Source: Streptomyces sp. XD-27 (GTDB taxonomy: Bacteria; Actinomycetota; Actinomycetes; Streptomycetales; Streptomycetaceae). From it: a stretch of DNA of 64,000 bases. The DNA lies in contig NZ_CP130713.1 of the NCBI RefSeq assembly GCF_030553055.1, positions 4,960,001 through 5,024,000 of the forward strand, read 5' to 3'. The notes under the pieces are model-generated. The model searched no databases. It was not told where the DNA came from and was given only the letters and a program-made list of their open reading frames with translations. Position 1 is the first letter of the stretch. Each line of letters begins with the position of its first letter. Below, in pieces: positions 1 through 8,226 of this stretch. The translations under genes were made by a program, and so were the position numbers.

Positions 1-92
1 GAACCTGGTGGTGCGCCGGTGGCGGGGGCCATCGGTGAGACGGGGTATGCGCGCCCAGTTCGGGCGAGCGCAGAAAAGCGGGGAGAAACGAC

Positions 93-920
93 ATGATCGT
101 GGTGACCGGAGCCACCGGGAAGGTCGGCCGGTACGTGGTGCGCGAGCTCGCCGGGGCGGGTGCGAAGGTGTGCGCCCTCAGCCGGGACCCGGAGTCGGCC
201 CAGGTGCCCGCCGGGGTGCAGGTGGCGCGCACCGGCGACCTGCCCATGTGCGACGTCCAGGCTGTCTTCCTCAACCCGGCGGTGATCTGGGCGGAGGGCC
301 CCGGGGCCTTCCTGCGCCAGGCCGCCTGGCACGGGGTGCGCCGCGTGGTCACCCTCTCCTCGTCCGCCGTCCTCGACGCCGGGCCCGGCAACCCCATCGG
401 CACCCACCACCGGGAGCTGGAACGCGCCATCGAGGAGTCCGGGCTGGAGTGGACCCACGTCAGGCCCGGGGCGTTCGCGTCCAACGCGGGTCAGTGGGCC
501 GCGCAGATACGGGCGGGGGACGTGATCCACGGCCCGTACGCCGAGGCCGCGCAGGCCCCGGTGCACGAGGCGGACATCGCCGCGGTCGCCGCCCGGGCCC
601 TGCTCTCCGACGAGCTCGTCGGCTGCGCGCCGGTGCTGAGCGGGCCGCAGTCGCTGACCTTCGCCGAGCAGGTGCGGGTGATCGGCGAGGCGATCGGCCG
701 TCCGCTGCGGTACGCGGAGATCCCGCCGGAGGCGGCGCGCGAGCGGATGACGGACGGCGGCCATATGACGGCGGAGATCGCGGACTCGCTGCTGCGGATG
801 TTCGCGGGGACGGTCGGCCGCCCCGCCGAGATCTCCGCGGAGACCGAGCGGATCACCGGCCGCCCGGCCCGCACGTTCGCCGAGTGGTGCGCGGAGCACG
901 CCCCGCGGCTCTTCGCCTGA
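93..920 (+). CDS. NAD(P)-binding NmrA/SDR-type oxidoreductase
   Basis: A 275-residue protein opening with the Rossmann motif VTGATGKVG at residues 4-12, the dinucleotide-binding glycine pattern of atypical short-chain dehydrogenases and NmrA-like sensors. A central THHRELERAIEESGLEWTHV stretch is typical of this group (helix, then the strand before the substrate pocket). The last third carries EISAETERITGRPARTFAEW, the usual C-terminus of actinobacterial NmrA proteins. There is no clear YxxxK catalytic pair, so it may be a redox sensor or an epimerase-like enzyme rather than a dehydrogenase. The start is set by a GGGGAGAAACGAC ribosome site just upstream. It converges on the next gene. The substrate cannot be told from sequence. 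Confidence 0.8.
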   Translation: MIVVTGATGKVGRYVVRELAGAGAKVCALSRDPESAQVPAGVQVARTGDLPMCDVQAVFLNPAVIWAEGPGAFLRQAAWHGVRRVVTLSSSAVLDAGPGNPIGTHHRELERAIEESGLEWTHVRPGAFASNAGQWAAQIRAGDVIHGPYAEAAQAPVHEADIAAVAARALLSDELVGCAPVLSGPQSLTFAEQVRVIGEAIGRPLRYAEIPPEAARERMTDGGHMTAEIADSLLRMFAGTVGRPAEISAETERITGRPARTFAEWCAEHAPRLFA

Positions 921-968
921 CGGCGGCCGGCCCTTCTGGTCGGCCCTTCTCCTCGGGGGATGCCCTCA

Positions 969-984
969 GGCCCCTCCGGGGGCC
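969..984. terminator. hairpin between convergent genes
   Basis: GGCCCC / GGGGCC arms around a short TCC loop, lying in the 100-bp gap between two convergent stop codons. There is no T-run, as is usual for Streptomyces terminators. Confidence 0.4.
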
Positions 985-1021
985 GCAGGGGGGCAACGGG
1001 CCGGCCATGCGGCCGTGCGCC

Positions 1022-1969
1022 TCAGCCGACAGTGAGGACGATCTTGCCCCGGGTCCGGCCCAGCTCTCCGTACGCGTGGGCCTTGGCGGCCTCGTCCAGC
1101 GGCAGCACCGTGTCGACCTCGGCGCGCAGCTTCCCCTCCGCCACCAGCTGGGCGATCGCCCGCAGCCCCGCCGAGTCCGGCTCGACCACGGTCCAGCCGG
1201 AGTGCACCCCGGCCGCCTCGGCCTCTGCCGCGGCCGGGAGGTCGTCCGGTGAGGGCAGCGTCACCAGGTGGCCGCCGCGGCGCAGCACGCCGAGGGAGCG
1301 CGTTCCGTAGTCGCCGCCGAACGCGTCCAGGACGACGTCCACGTCCCGCACCGTCTCGGTGAAGTCCACCCGCGTGTAGTCGACGACCTCGTCGGCGCCG
1401 AGCCCCCGCAGGAAGTCGTGCTTCTCGGCGCGGGCCGTCCCGATGACATAGGCGCCCCGTGCCTTGGCGATCTGCACGGCGAGGTGGCCGACGCCGCCCG
1501 CGGCCGCGTGGATCAGCACCCGCTGCCCGGCCCGCAGCCCGGCTGTGTCGACCAGGGACTGCCAGGCGGTGAGCGCGGCCAGCGGCAGCGCGGCGGCCTG
1601 GACGTGGTCGACGCCGACCGGCTTGCGGACGAAGCGCCGGGCGGGGGCGGTGACGAACTCGGCGTAGCCGCCCGCCTGTTCCGGGAAGCGCGGCATGCCG
1701 AAGACCTCGTCGCCGGGTGCGAAGAGGGTCACGCCGGGGCCGACGGCCTCGACGGTGCCGGAGACGTCGTAGCCGAGGATCGGGGGTGCGCCGACGGGCC
1801 CGATGGGCCCGTTGGCACGGACTTTCCAGTCGACCGGGTTCACGCCCGCGGCACGGACCCGGACGAGGATCTCCGTCAGGCCCGGCTCGGGGCGGTCCAC
1901 CTCGATCGGAGCCAGGACCTCGGGGGCGCCCCAGGCGCGGGGGCTGACAGCGCGCATCGTCTCGCTCAT
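1022..1969 (-). CDS. NADP-dependent quinone/zinc-type oxidoreductase (MDR superfamily)
   Basis: A 315-residue medium-chain dehydrogenase/reductase. The N-terminal GroES-like half has VNPVDWKVR and the GYDVSGTVEAVG strand. The Rossmann half has AAAGGVGHLAVQIAKARGA (the nucleotide-binding AxxGxVG pattern). The zinc ligands of true alcohol dehydrogenases are absent, which fits the quinone-oxidoreductase branch that reduces quinones or enones with NADPH. It is divergent from the GlxA-type regulator at 2064, about 94 bp away; a regulator facing its target is common in Streptomyces, so that regulator may control it. Full length for the family. Confidence 0.85.
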   Translation of the reverse strand: MSETMRAVSPRAWGAPEVLAPIEVDRPEPGLTEILVRVRAAGVNPVDWKVRANGPIGPVGAPPILGYDVSGTVEAVGPGVTLFAPGDEVFGMPRFPEQAGGYAEFVTAPARRFVRKPVGVDHVQAAALPLAALTAWQSLVDTAGLRAGQRVLIHAAAGGVGHLAVQIAKARGAYVIGTARAEKHDFLRGLGADEVVDYTRVDFTETVRDVDVVLDAFGGDYGTRSLGVLRRGGHLVTLPSPDDLPAAAEAEAAGVHSGWTVVEPDSAGLRAIAQLVAEGKLRAEVDTVLPLDEAAKAHAYGELGRTRGKIVLTVG

Positions 1970-2063
1970 GGACGTGTCCTCTCTGGTGAGCGGGACACCA
2001 GCGTGCGGCGGAACGATCGATCACCGTGTTGGCAGTTTGGTCATGATGCGACAGGATCTGGCC

Positions 2064-3074
2064 ATGATGGTCAAGGACAGCGGCTGGCGCAGGCATCGCG
2101 TGGCGGTCCTCGCCCAGGAGGGCGTCTACCCCTTCGAACTGAGCATTCCGTCACGGGTTCTGGGCAACGCGGAGGACGCCGAGGGGCGGCCGCTGTACGA
2201 GGTGGTCGTCTGCACCCCGGACGGCTCGCCGGTGCGCAGCGATGCCGGGTTCTCGGTGGCGGTCGAGCACGGGCCGGAGGCGCTGGCGGCGGCGGACACC
2301 GTCGTCGTTCCGCCCACCAGCCGGCTCGGCCCCTTCGGGCAGGGCGATCCGCTGCCCCCGCCGACCGCGGCCGCGCTGGCGCGGGTCCGCCCCGGGACCC
2401 GCCTGGTCTCGATCTGCACGGGCAGTTACGTCCTCGCCGCCGCGGGGCTGCTCGACGGCCGCCCGGCGACCACGCACTGGCAGGTCGCCCAGGACTTCCG
2501 GCGCGCCTATCCACGCGTCACGGTGGACGAGGACGTGCTCTTCGTGGACGACGGCGACGTCCTGACCGCCGCCGGGGCCGCCGCGGGCGTCGACCTCTGC
2601 CTGCACCTCATACGCCGCGACCACGGCGCCGCCGTCGCCAATCACGTGGCCCGCCGCTGTGTCGTACCGCCGTGGCGGGACGGCGGGCAGGCGCAGTTCA
2701 TCGAACGGCCGGTGCCCGAGCCGACGTCGGCGACCACGGCCGCGACGCGCGCGTGGGCCCTGGAACGGCTCCAGGAGCCGCTGACGCTCGGTGAACTGGC
2801 GGACCACGCCCGGATGAGCCTGCGCACGTTCACCCGCCGCTTCCGCGACGAGGTCGGCGAGACCCCGGGCCGCTGGCTCACGGCCCAGCGCATCGAACTG
2901 GCCCGCCAGCTCCTGGAGACGAGTGACCTCCCCGTCGATCTGGTGGCTCATCGCGCGGGCTTCGGCACGGCCAACTCGCTCCGCCAGCACATGCGTTCCG
3001 TCCTGGGGGTCTCGCCGGTCGCCTATCGGCGTACGTTCCAGGCGCGCACCCGGCCGCGCGCGGGGAGCGCCTAG
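2064..3074 (+). CDS. GlxA-family transcriptional regulator (DJ-1/PfpI plus AraC HTH)
   Basis: The first 180 residues form a DJ-1/PfpI-like domain starting VAVLAQEGVYPFELSIPSRV, with the nucleophile-elbow Cys in SICTGSYVLAAAG near residue 117. The last 100 residues are a two-helix-turn-helix AraC/XylS domain (LTLGELADHARMSLRTFTRR and PVDLVAHRAGFGTANSLRQH). Such proteins are regulators that probably sense a small ligand or redox state through the PfpI fold. In-frame ATGs exist at 2043, 2046, 2064 and 2067; 2064 has AGGATC a few bases upstream, so it is the working choice. The gene ends one base before the ku stop codon, tail to tail. Confidence 0.85.
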   Translation: MMVKDSGWRRHRVAVLAQEGVYPFELSIPSRVLGNAEDAEGRPLYEVVVCTPDGSPVRSDAGFSVAVEHGPEALAAADTVVVPPTSRLGPFGQGDPLPPPTAAALARVRPGTRLVSICTGSYVLAAAGLLDGRPATTHWQVAQDFRRAYPRVTVDEDVLFVDDGDVLTAAGAAAGVDLCLHLIRRDHGAAVANHVARRCVVPPWRDGGQAQFIERPVPEPTSATTAATRAWALERLQEPLTLGELADHARMSLRTFTRRFRDEVGETPGRWLTAQRIELARQLLETSDLPVDLVAHRAGFGTANSLRQHMRSVLGVSPVAYRRTFQARTRPRAGSA

Positions 3075-3075
3075 G

Positions 3076-4110
3076 TCAGGACGCCGTCCTGGGCTTCCGC
3101 TTGGCGGGTTCCTTCTTCGCCGCCGTCGTCTTGGCCGCGGTCTTCTTGGTCGCGGTCTTCTTCGCGCCGGACGCCGTCTTCTTCTCGCCCGCCCCGCCGC
3201 CCCCGCGGCCGCCCCCGGCCGACGCCGCGCGCTTGGCCGGGGTCTTCTTCGCCGTCTTGCGGGCGTGCAGCGTGGTGACCGTCGCCTCGGCCTTCTCCTC
3301 GCCTTCCGCGCCCTCCTCGGCCGCTTCGCCGCGCGCCTTCCTGGCCGTCCGCACGCTGTCCTTCAGCGCCGCCATGAGGTCCACGACCTGGCCCGTCTCG
3401 CGCGGCTCACCGAACTCCACCGACGGGGCCGCCCCGGACACCTTGGCCGCGACCAGTTCCTCCAGGGCCTCGTGGTACTCGTCGTGCAGGTCGTCCAGCT
3501 CCACCTTGCCGAGCGTCGCCATCAGGGTATCGGCCAGGTCGAGTTCCGCCTTCTTGACCGTCACCTTCTCCTTCGGCGCCAGGCCGGTCGCGTCGCGCAC
3601 CTCGTCCGGCCAGACCAGGCGGTGCATGGTGATCGTGTCCCCGAAGACGCGCAGCATGCCCAGCCGCTCCCGGCCCCGGTGGACGTACTTGGCGATGGCC
3701 ACCTTGTCGCTGCGCTTGAGCGCCTCGCGCAGCAGGACGTACGGCTTGGCACCCGTGGCGCCGTGTACGCCCAGGTAGTAGGCGTCACCCATCTGGAGCG
3801 GGTCGATCTCGCTCGCGGGGACGAACGCCTCGATCTCCAGGGTGTGCGTGGTCGGCAGCGGCAGCGCCGCCAGGTCCTCGTCGGAGATCGGGATCAGGCT
3901 GCCGTCGGCGTCCTCGTAGGCCCTGCCGATGTCCTGGGTGTCGACCGGCTCGTCCTCCAGTTCGCACACCTTCCGGTAGCGGATCCGGCCGCCGTCGGCG
4001 GTGTGGATCTGGCGGAAGGAGACGGAGTGGTCCTCCGTGGCCGGGTACATCTTGATCGGGATGCTGACCAGGCCAAACGAAATAGCCCCATTCCATATGG
4101 CTCGCATCAT
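3076..4110 (-). CDS. ku: Ku DNA end-binding protein
   Basis: A 344-residue bacterial Ku. It opens RAIWNGAISFGLVSIPIKMY, the near-invariant Ku start, and contains the beta-barrel ring region up to about residue 255 (including the MHRLVWPDEVR segment). Ku homodimers ring broken DNA ends and recruit LigD for non-homologous end joining. The last 80-90 residues are a Lys/Ala/Thr-rich tail (KKTPAKRA, KKTATKKTAAKT), as in many actinobacterial Kus, where basic tails aid DNA binding. It is divergent from the LigD polymerase-domain gene with only 27 bp between the start codons, so the two probably share a control region. A ribosome site AAAGGGA precedes the start. Confidence 0.95.
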   Translation of the reverse strand: MMRAIWNGAISFGLVSIPIKMYPATEDHSVSFRQIHTADGGRIRYRKVCELEDEPVDTQDIGRAYEDADGSLIPISDEDLAALPLPTTHTLEIEAFVPASEIDPLQMGDAYYLGVHGATGAKPYVLLREALKRSDKVAIAKYVHRGRERLGMLRVFGDTITMHRLVWPDEVRDATGLAPKEKVTVKKAELDLADTLMATLGKVELDDLHDEYHEALEELVAAKVSGAAPSVEFGEPRETGQVVDLMAALKDSVRTARKARGEAAEEGAEGEEKAEATVTTLHARKTAKKTPAKRAASAGGGRGGGGAGEKKTASGAKKTATKKTAAKTTAAKKEPAKRKPRTAS

Positions 4111-4137
4111 TGATCCCTTTCATGGGATTCTTATCCT

Positions 4138-5028
4138 ATGTCGCCGATCGCGGAGGTGGAGGGGCGGCGTATCGCCCTGCGGAATCTGGACAAGATCATC
4201 CATCCGGCCACCGGCACCACCAAGGGCGAACTGCTGCACTACCTGGCGTCGACCGGCGCCGTGCTGCTCCCGCACCTGCGCGGCCGCCCCCTGGCGTTCC
4301 TGCGCTACCCGGACGGCCCCGACGGCGAGAAGTTCTTCACCAAGAACCCGCCGCCCGGTACGCCCGCCTGGGTGAAGACCGCCGAGGTCCCGCGCCACGA
4401 GGGCGAGACGGCCCGCCAGGTGCTGATCGAGGACCTGGCGACCCTGATGTGGGCCGCCAACCTCGTGGTGGAGCTCCACGCGCCGATGTGGCGCGCCGCC
4501 GACGGCTACGGCGTGGCCGACCGGCTCGTCTTCGACCTCGACCCCGGCGAGCCCGCCACCGTGGTCGAGTGCTGCGCCGTCGCCGTATGGCTGCGCCAAC
4601 GGCTGGCGGAGGACGGCCTGCGCGCCCTGCCCAAGACCAGCGGCTCCAAGGGCATCCACCTCCTCGCCCCGCTCCGGCCGACCGGATCCGCCGCCGCCAC
4701 CGCCTACGCCAAGCGGATCGCCCTGGAGGCGGAGCGGGCGCTGCCCAGCCTCGCCCTGCACCGCATGACGCGGTCGCTGCGGCCCGGCAAGGTCTTCGTC
4801 GACTTCAGCCAGAACGCCGCCGCCAAGACGACCGCCGCCCCCTACACGCCGCGCGCACGCCCCGAGCCCGCCGTCTCCACGCCCGTGACATGGGCCGAGA
4901 TCGAGGGCTGCGACCGCCCGGGCCAACTCGCCTTCCGTATCGAGGACATCCCGGCCCGCCTCGCACGGCACGGGGACCTGCTGGCCCCGCTGCTCGACTC
5001 CGACGCCGCCGCCGCGCTCCCCGCGTGA
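4138..5028 (+). CDS. ligD: LigD-type NHEJ polymerase/primase domain protein
   Basis: A 296-residue stand-alone polymerase domain of the LigD family (archaeo-eukaryotic primase fold). Visible are the FLRYPDGPDGEKFFTKN segment, the metal-binding LVFDLDPG (near residues 128-135), KTSGSKGIHLLAP (about 163-175) and the RPGKVFVDFSQN strand with the third acidic residue. It fills and extends ends during non-homologous end joining with Ku. There is no ligase or phosphoesterase domain, so ligation must be supplied elsewhere; split LigD genes are usual in Streptomyces. It is divergent from ku. Start ATG at 4138 directly follows TATCCT, so transcript and start may be very close together. Confidence 0.93.
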   Translation: MSPIAEVEGRRIALRNLDKIIHPATGTTKGELLHYLASTGAVLLPHLRGRPLAFLRYPDGPDGEKFFTKNPPPGTPAWVKTAEVPRHEGETARQVLIEDLATLMWAANLVVELHAPMWRAADGYGVADRLVFDLDPGEPATVVECCAVAVWLRQRLAEDGLRALPKTSGSKGIHLLAPLRPTGSAAATAYAKRIALEAERALPSLALHRMTRSLRPGKVFVDFSQNAAAKTTAAPYTPRARPEPAVSTPVTWAEIEGCDRPGQLAFRIEDIPARLARHGDLLAPLLDSDAAAALPA

Positions 5029-5793
5029 CGCCCGCGTGGTCGTTGAATAGGCAAGTTCTTAGCGGGAGTTGTTCGTCTCATGCCTCCCGAGAGGGCTTAA
5101 CCAACGCGTTACGTCGTGGTAGGTGTGGTGTTCACAGTGATAACTGAGTCTGATGGCGCCGACTGCCTCCAGTGACGCGGGCTGGTCAGCGTGATCGTGA
5201 CCTTCGGTCCTCCCCCCACGATCCGACCAGGATGGGACCACAAAGATGCGGAATCTGCCGGAGCGTGCCCTCGCGCTCCCCACACCGTCTGCCACCGCCG
5301 TGCCGGCCGCGGCTCCTCGCGCGCCCCGGCGAAGAACCGGCTCACCCCGCTAGGTCCGCCCGGACCCGGTGCCCCGCACCGGGTCCGACGTGACGACCAC
5401 GGCACGGGCCGCCCCGCCGCGGCAGCCGCCCTCCGGAAGCGATCCGCCGCGTCCGGGCGCCCCCACGCGCGCGTACCGCGGCGGTACGGAGGCGGGCCGC
5501 ACCGGCCCGGCCGGTTCCCACGCGCCATGAGGCCACGGCGTGTTCCGCGCACCGCGCGTCTCCCAGAGGCACCGCACCGACCAGGCGTGCCTCCCGCGGG
5601 CAGCACACCGACCCGGTGCGCCCCGCCGGGCGGCGCCGCGCCCAACTGGTGAGCCGTTAACAGGGAGTTCACACGCCGCGCGCAACCCGCCGCTCGGGCG
5701 TGCGCTCTTCGTACGCGCAGCACGTATCCGCACCGCGTACGCACAGCGCACGCGGCCGCGCGCCCCCCACGGCGTGTCCCTGCAGACGCCCCC
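5029..5793. other. 765-bp region without a recognised gene
   Basis: Open frames here have no recognisable motif and a composition unlike their neighbours. The first 150 bp are less GC-rich than the rest and could hold promoters. I see no tRNA, known riboswitch or repeat. It separates the ligD gene from the glycosyltransferase operon and so probably contains the promoter of that operon. Confidence 0.4.
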
Positions 5794-8226
5794 GTGCACG
5801 GCCTGCCGCCATGCAAGGAAGGAAACCCAGGTGCTCACTTCGCACCCGACGCCCACCCCCGGGACCCCACCCCACGTCACTCCCGGGACCCCACCCCACA
5901 CCGGGCCGGTGACCATCCCCGGCCCCCGTCCCGCCCCTCGTCCGCCCCGCGCGGCCGGGTCCTCACCGTCGGCATGCCGGGCCCCCGGCTCGACCGGCTG
6001 ACCACGACGCTGCTGTCCACCGGCCACGAGGTACGGCACGCCGTGCCCAGCCAGGTGACCCGCCAGCTCCAGCAGGCGCCCCCCGACGCCATCGTCGCCC
6101 TGGACGACGACCACGTCAGGGGCGATGTCATCCGCGAGGTCCGCACCGACCCCGCGGGCCAGGCCCTGCCGCTCCTCGTGGTCAGCGCCGCACCCGGACC
6201 CGCCGACGTCGCCGACATCCTGCGGCACGGGGCGGACGACTGCATTCCGGACACCTCCGACCCCGTCGAGCTGTCCGCCCGCATCGAGGCCAAGCTGCGC
6301 CGCGTACCGGTCCCGGTGGAGAACCTGCTCCTCGACCCCCGCACCGGCCTGTACTCCGAGCCCCACTTCCGGGACGAGCTCGACCGGGAGCTGGGCCGCC
6401 CCGCCGCGGGCCGCCGCGGCGGCGTGATGGCCCTGGTCGCCGTCGCCGAGATGGGCGCCCTGGAAACCCGGCTCGGACCCCGCGTGCGCCGGGAGGTCGC
6501 CGAGCGGCTGGCCGCGGTCGCCGAGAAGCTCGGCAGCTCCTGCGACCGGCTCGGCTGGGACGACGAGGGCCGGCTGCTCGTGCTGATGCCCGGGATCGAG
6601 GAGGAGGCGGCGCAGCGCGGCCTGGAGCGGTTCGCCGCCGCCGTCGCCGGGACCCGCTTCATCGTCGCCGACGAGAACGTGCGGCTGACCCCGGCCATCG
6701 GCTGGACCCCGCTGGCCGGCTGCGCGGACCAGGCCCAGGCCGTCCGCTACGCGGCCGACGCGGTGGCCGAGGCCGTCAGCCACCGGGATCTGCGCCCGGT
6801 CAGGTACGAGGCGTGGATGCGCGGGACGCACCGCCGCCCGCACGCCTTCGGGGTGGCCGTCCGGACCGTGCTGAACGCGCTCTCCCCGGTCCTGGTCCTG
6901 CTGGCCGGGGTTGCCCTGCCGTTCCTGCTCTACACGCAGACGTACGCGATGGGCTGGGACCTCGGCTCCGCCATGTACTGGGTGGTGGTCGCCGGCCTCC
7001 TGGTCTCCGCGGTGCTCATCGTGCTGGAGTGCCTGTACGCGCTCGACGCCACCCAGCGCCCCGACGGGCCCCCGCGACGCCCCGACGGGCCCGCGCAGCC
7101 GTACCCGCCGGCCAGCGCCGTCATCGCCGCGTACCTGCCGAACGAGGCCGCGACCATCGTCGACACCGTCGAGTCGTTCCTGCGCCTGGAGTACCCCGGC
7201 GAGCTGGAGATCGTGCTCGCCTACAACACGCCGCACCCGCTGCCGGTGGAGGACACCCTGCGCGCGATGGCGCGCCGCGACCCGCGCCTGGTCCTGCTCC
7301 CGGTGTCCGGCAGCACCTCCAAGGCCCAGAACGTCAACGCCGCCGTGACCCGAATACGCGGCGAGATGGTCGGCATCTTCGACGCCGACCACCACCCGGC
7401 CCCCAAGTCCTTCCAGCACGCCTGGCACTGGCTCTCCAACGGCTACGACGTCGTCCAGGGCCACTGCGTGGTCCGCAACGGCGACAGCTCCTGGGTGGCC
7501 AGGATGGTCGCGGTGGAGTTCGAGTCGATCTACGCGGTGAGCCACCCGGGCCGCACCCGGCTGTACGGATTCGGGGTCTTCGGCGGCTCGAACGGCTTCT
7601 GGCGCACCGATCTGCTCGCCCGCACCCGGATGCACGGATCGATGCTCACCGAGGACATCGACTCCACCATGCGCGCGCTGGCCGAGGGCGCCCGGTTCAC
7701 CGTCGACCGCACGCTCATCTCCCGCGAACTGGCCCCCACCACCGTCAAGCAGCTGTGGAACCAGCGGTCCCGCTGGGCGCAGGGATGGCTCCAGGTCTCC
7801 CTCAAGCACCTGTGGCGGGCCCTGCGTTCGCCGGTGTTCACCGCGCGCCAGAAGCTGGGGATGTTCGTCCTGCTCGGCTGGCGCGAGGCGCAACCGTGGC
7901 TGACGCTCCAGATGCTGCCGATCCTGCTGTACTCGGTGTGGAAGGAGGGCGGGCCGCAGAACATGGACTGGGCGGTGCCCGTGTGCCTGCTGGCCACGCT
8001 GGTCACGCTGTCCGCCGGGGTGGTGCAGGCCGCGTTCGCCCGGCGGCTGGCCGTACCCGAACTGCGCAGGAAGCGCGGCTGGTTCTGGCGGTACCTGCTG
8101 GTGTCGACGTTCTTCTACAGCCACTTCAAGAACATGCTGGCGCGGCACGCCTGCCTCAAGGAGGCGCTGGGGGAGCGGCAGTGGCGGGTCACCCCGCGCG
8201 CGGCGAAGGCGGGGGACGGCGCGTGA
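5794..8226 (+). CDS. REC-like / degenerate GGDEF / family-2 glycosyltransferase fusion
   Basis: An 810-residue membrane protein. After a Pro-rich start, residues about 55-170 look like a response-regulator receiver fold (RVLTVGMPGPRLDR to ARIEAKLRR). Residues about 175-345 resemble a GGDEF domain: LLLDPRTGLYSEPHFRDEL matches the usual opening, but the signature is only GWDDEGRLLVLMPG, so cyclase activity is unlikely. Membrane helices flank residue 370-425. The glycosyltransferase 2 domain follows, with FDADHH (about 528), TEDIDS (about 618) and QRSRWAQGW (about 656), the D, DxD, TED and QxxRW set of processive polymer synthases, then more helices. It probably makes and exports an extracellular polysaccharide under nucleotide or phosphorelay control. 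GTGA overlap with the acyltransferase. The true start is uncertain (see findings). Confidence 0.85.
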   Translation: MHGLPPCKEGNPGAHFAPDAHPRDPTPRHSRDPTPHRAGDHPRPPSRPSSAPRGRVLTVGMPGPRLDRLTTTLLSTGHEVRHAVPSQVTRQLQQAPPDAIVALDDDHVRGDVIREVRTDPAGQALPLLVVSAAPGPADVADILRHGADDCIPDTSDPVELSARIEAKLRRVPVPVENLLLDPRTGLYSEPHFRDELDRELGRPAAGRRGGVMALVAVAEMGALETRLGPRVRREVAERLAAVAEKLGSSCDRLGWDDEGRLLVLMPGIEEEAAQRGLERFAAAVAGTRFIVADENVRLTPAIGWTPLAGCADQAQAVRYAADAVAEAVSHRDLRPVRYEAWMRGTHRRPHAFGVAVRTVLNALSPVLVLLAGVALPFLLYTQTYAMGWDLGSAMYWVVVAGLLVSAVLIVLECLYALDATQRPDGPPRRPDGPAQPYPPASAVIAAYLPNEAATIVDTVESFLRLEYPGELEIVLAYNTPHPLPVEDTLRAMARRDPRLVLLPVSGSTSKAQNVNAAVTRIRGEMVGIFDADHHPAPKSFQHAWHWLSNGYDVVQGHCVVRNGDSSWVARMVAVEFESIYAVSHPGRTRLYGFGVFGGSNGFWRTDLLARTRMHGSMLTEDIDSTMRALAEGARFTVDRTLISRELAPTTVKQLWNQRSRWAQGWLQVSLKHLWRALRSPVFTARQKLGMFVLLGWREAQPWLTLQMLPILLYSVWKEGGPQNMDWAVPVCLLATLVTLSAGVVQAAFARRLAVPELRRKRGWFWRYLLVSTFFYSHFKNMLARHACLKEALGERQWRVTPRAAKAGDGA
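5858..5899. repeat. two 18-bp direct repeats at a 24-bp period, 5' end of glycosyltransferase gene
   Basis: CCCGGGACCCCACCCCAC occurs at 5858-5875 and again at 5882-5899. They lie in the Pro-rich N-terminal codons before the first folded domain. Confidence 0.85.

Noticed and set aside
8..1252. 414-codon plus-strand frame at the window start
   Set aside because: Arg/Gly/Pro-rich shadow of the NAD(P)-binding gene and the reverse oxidoreductase.
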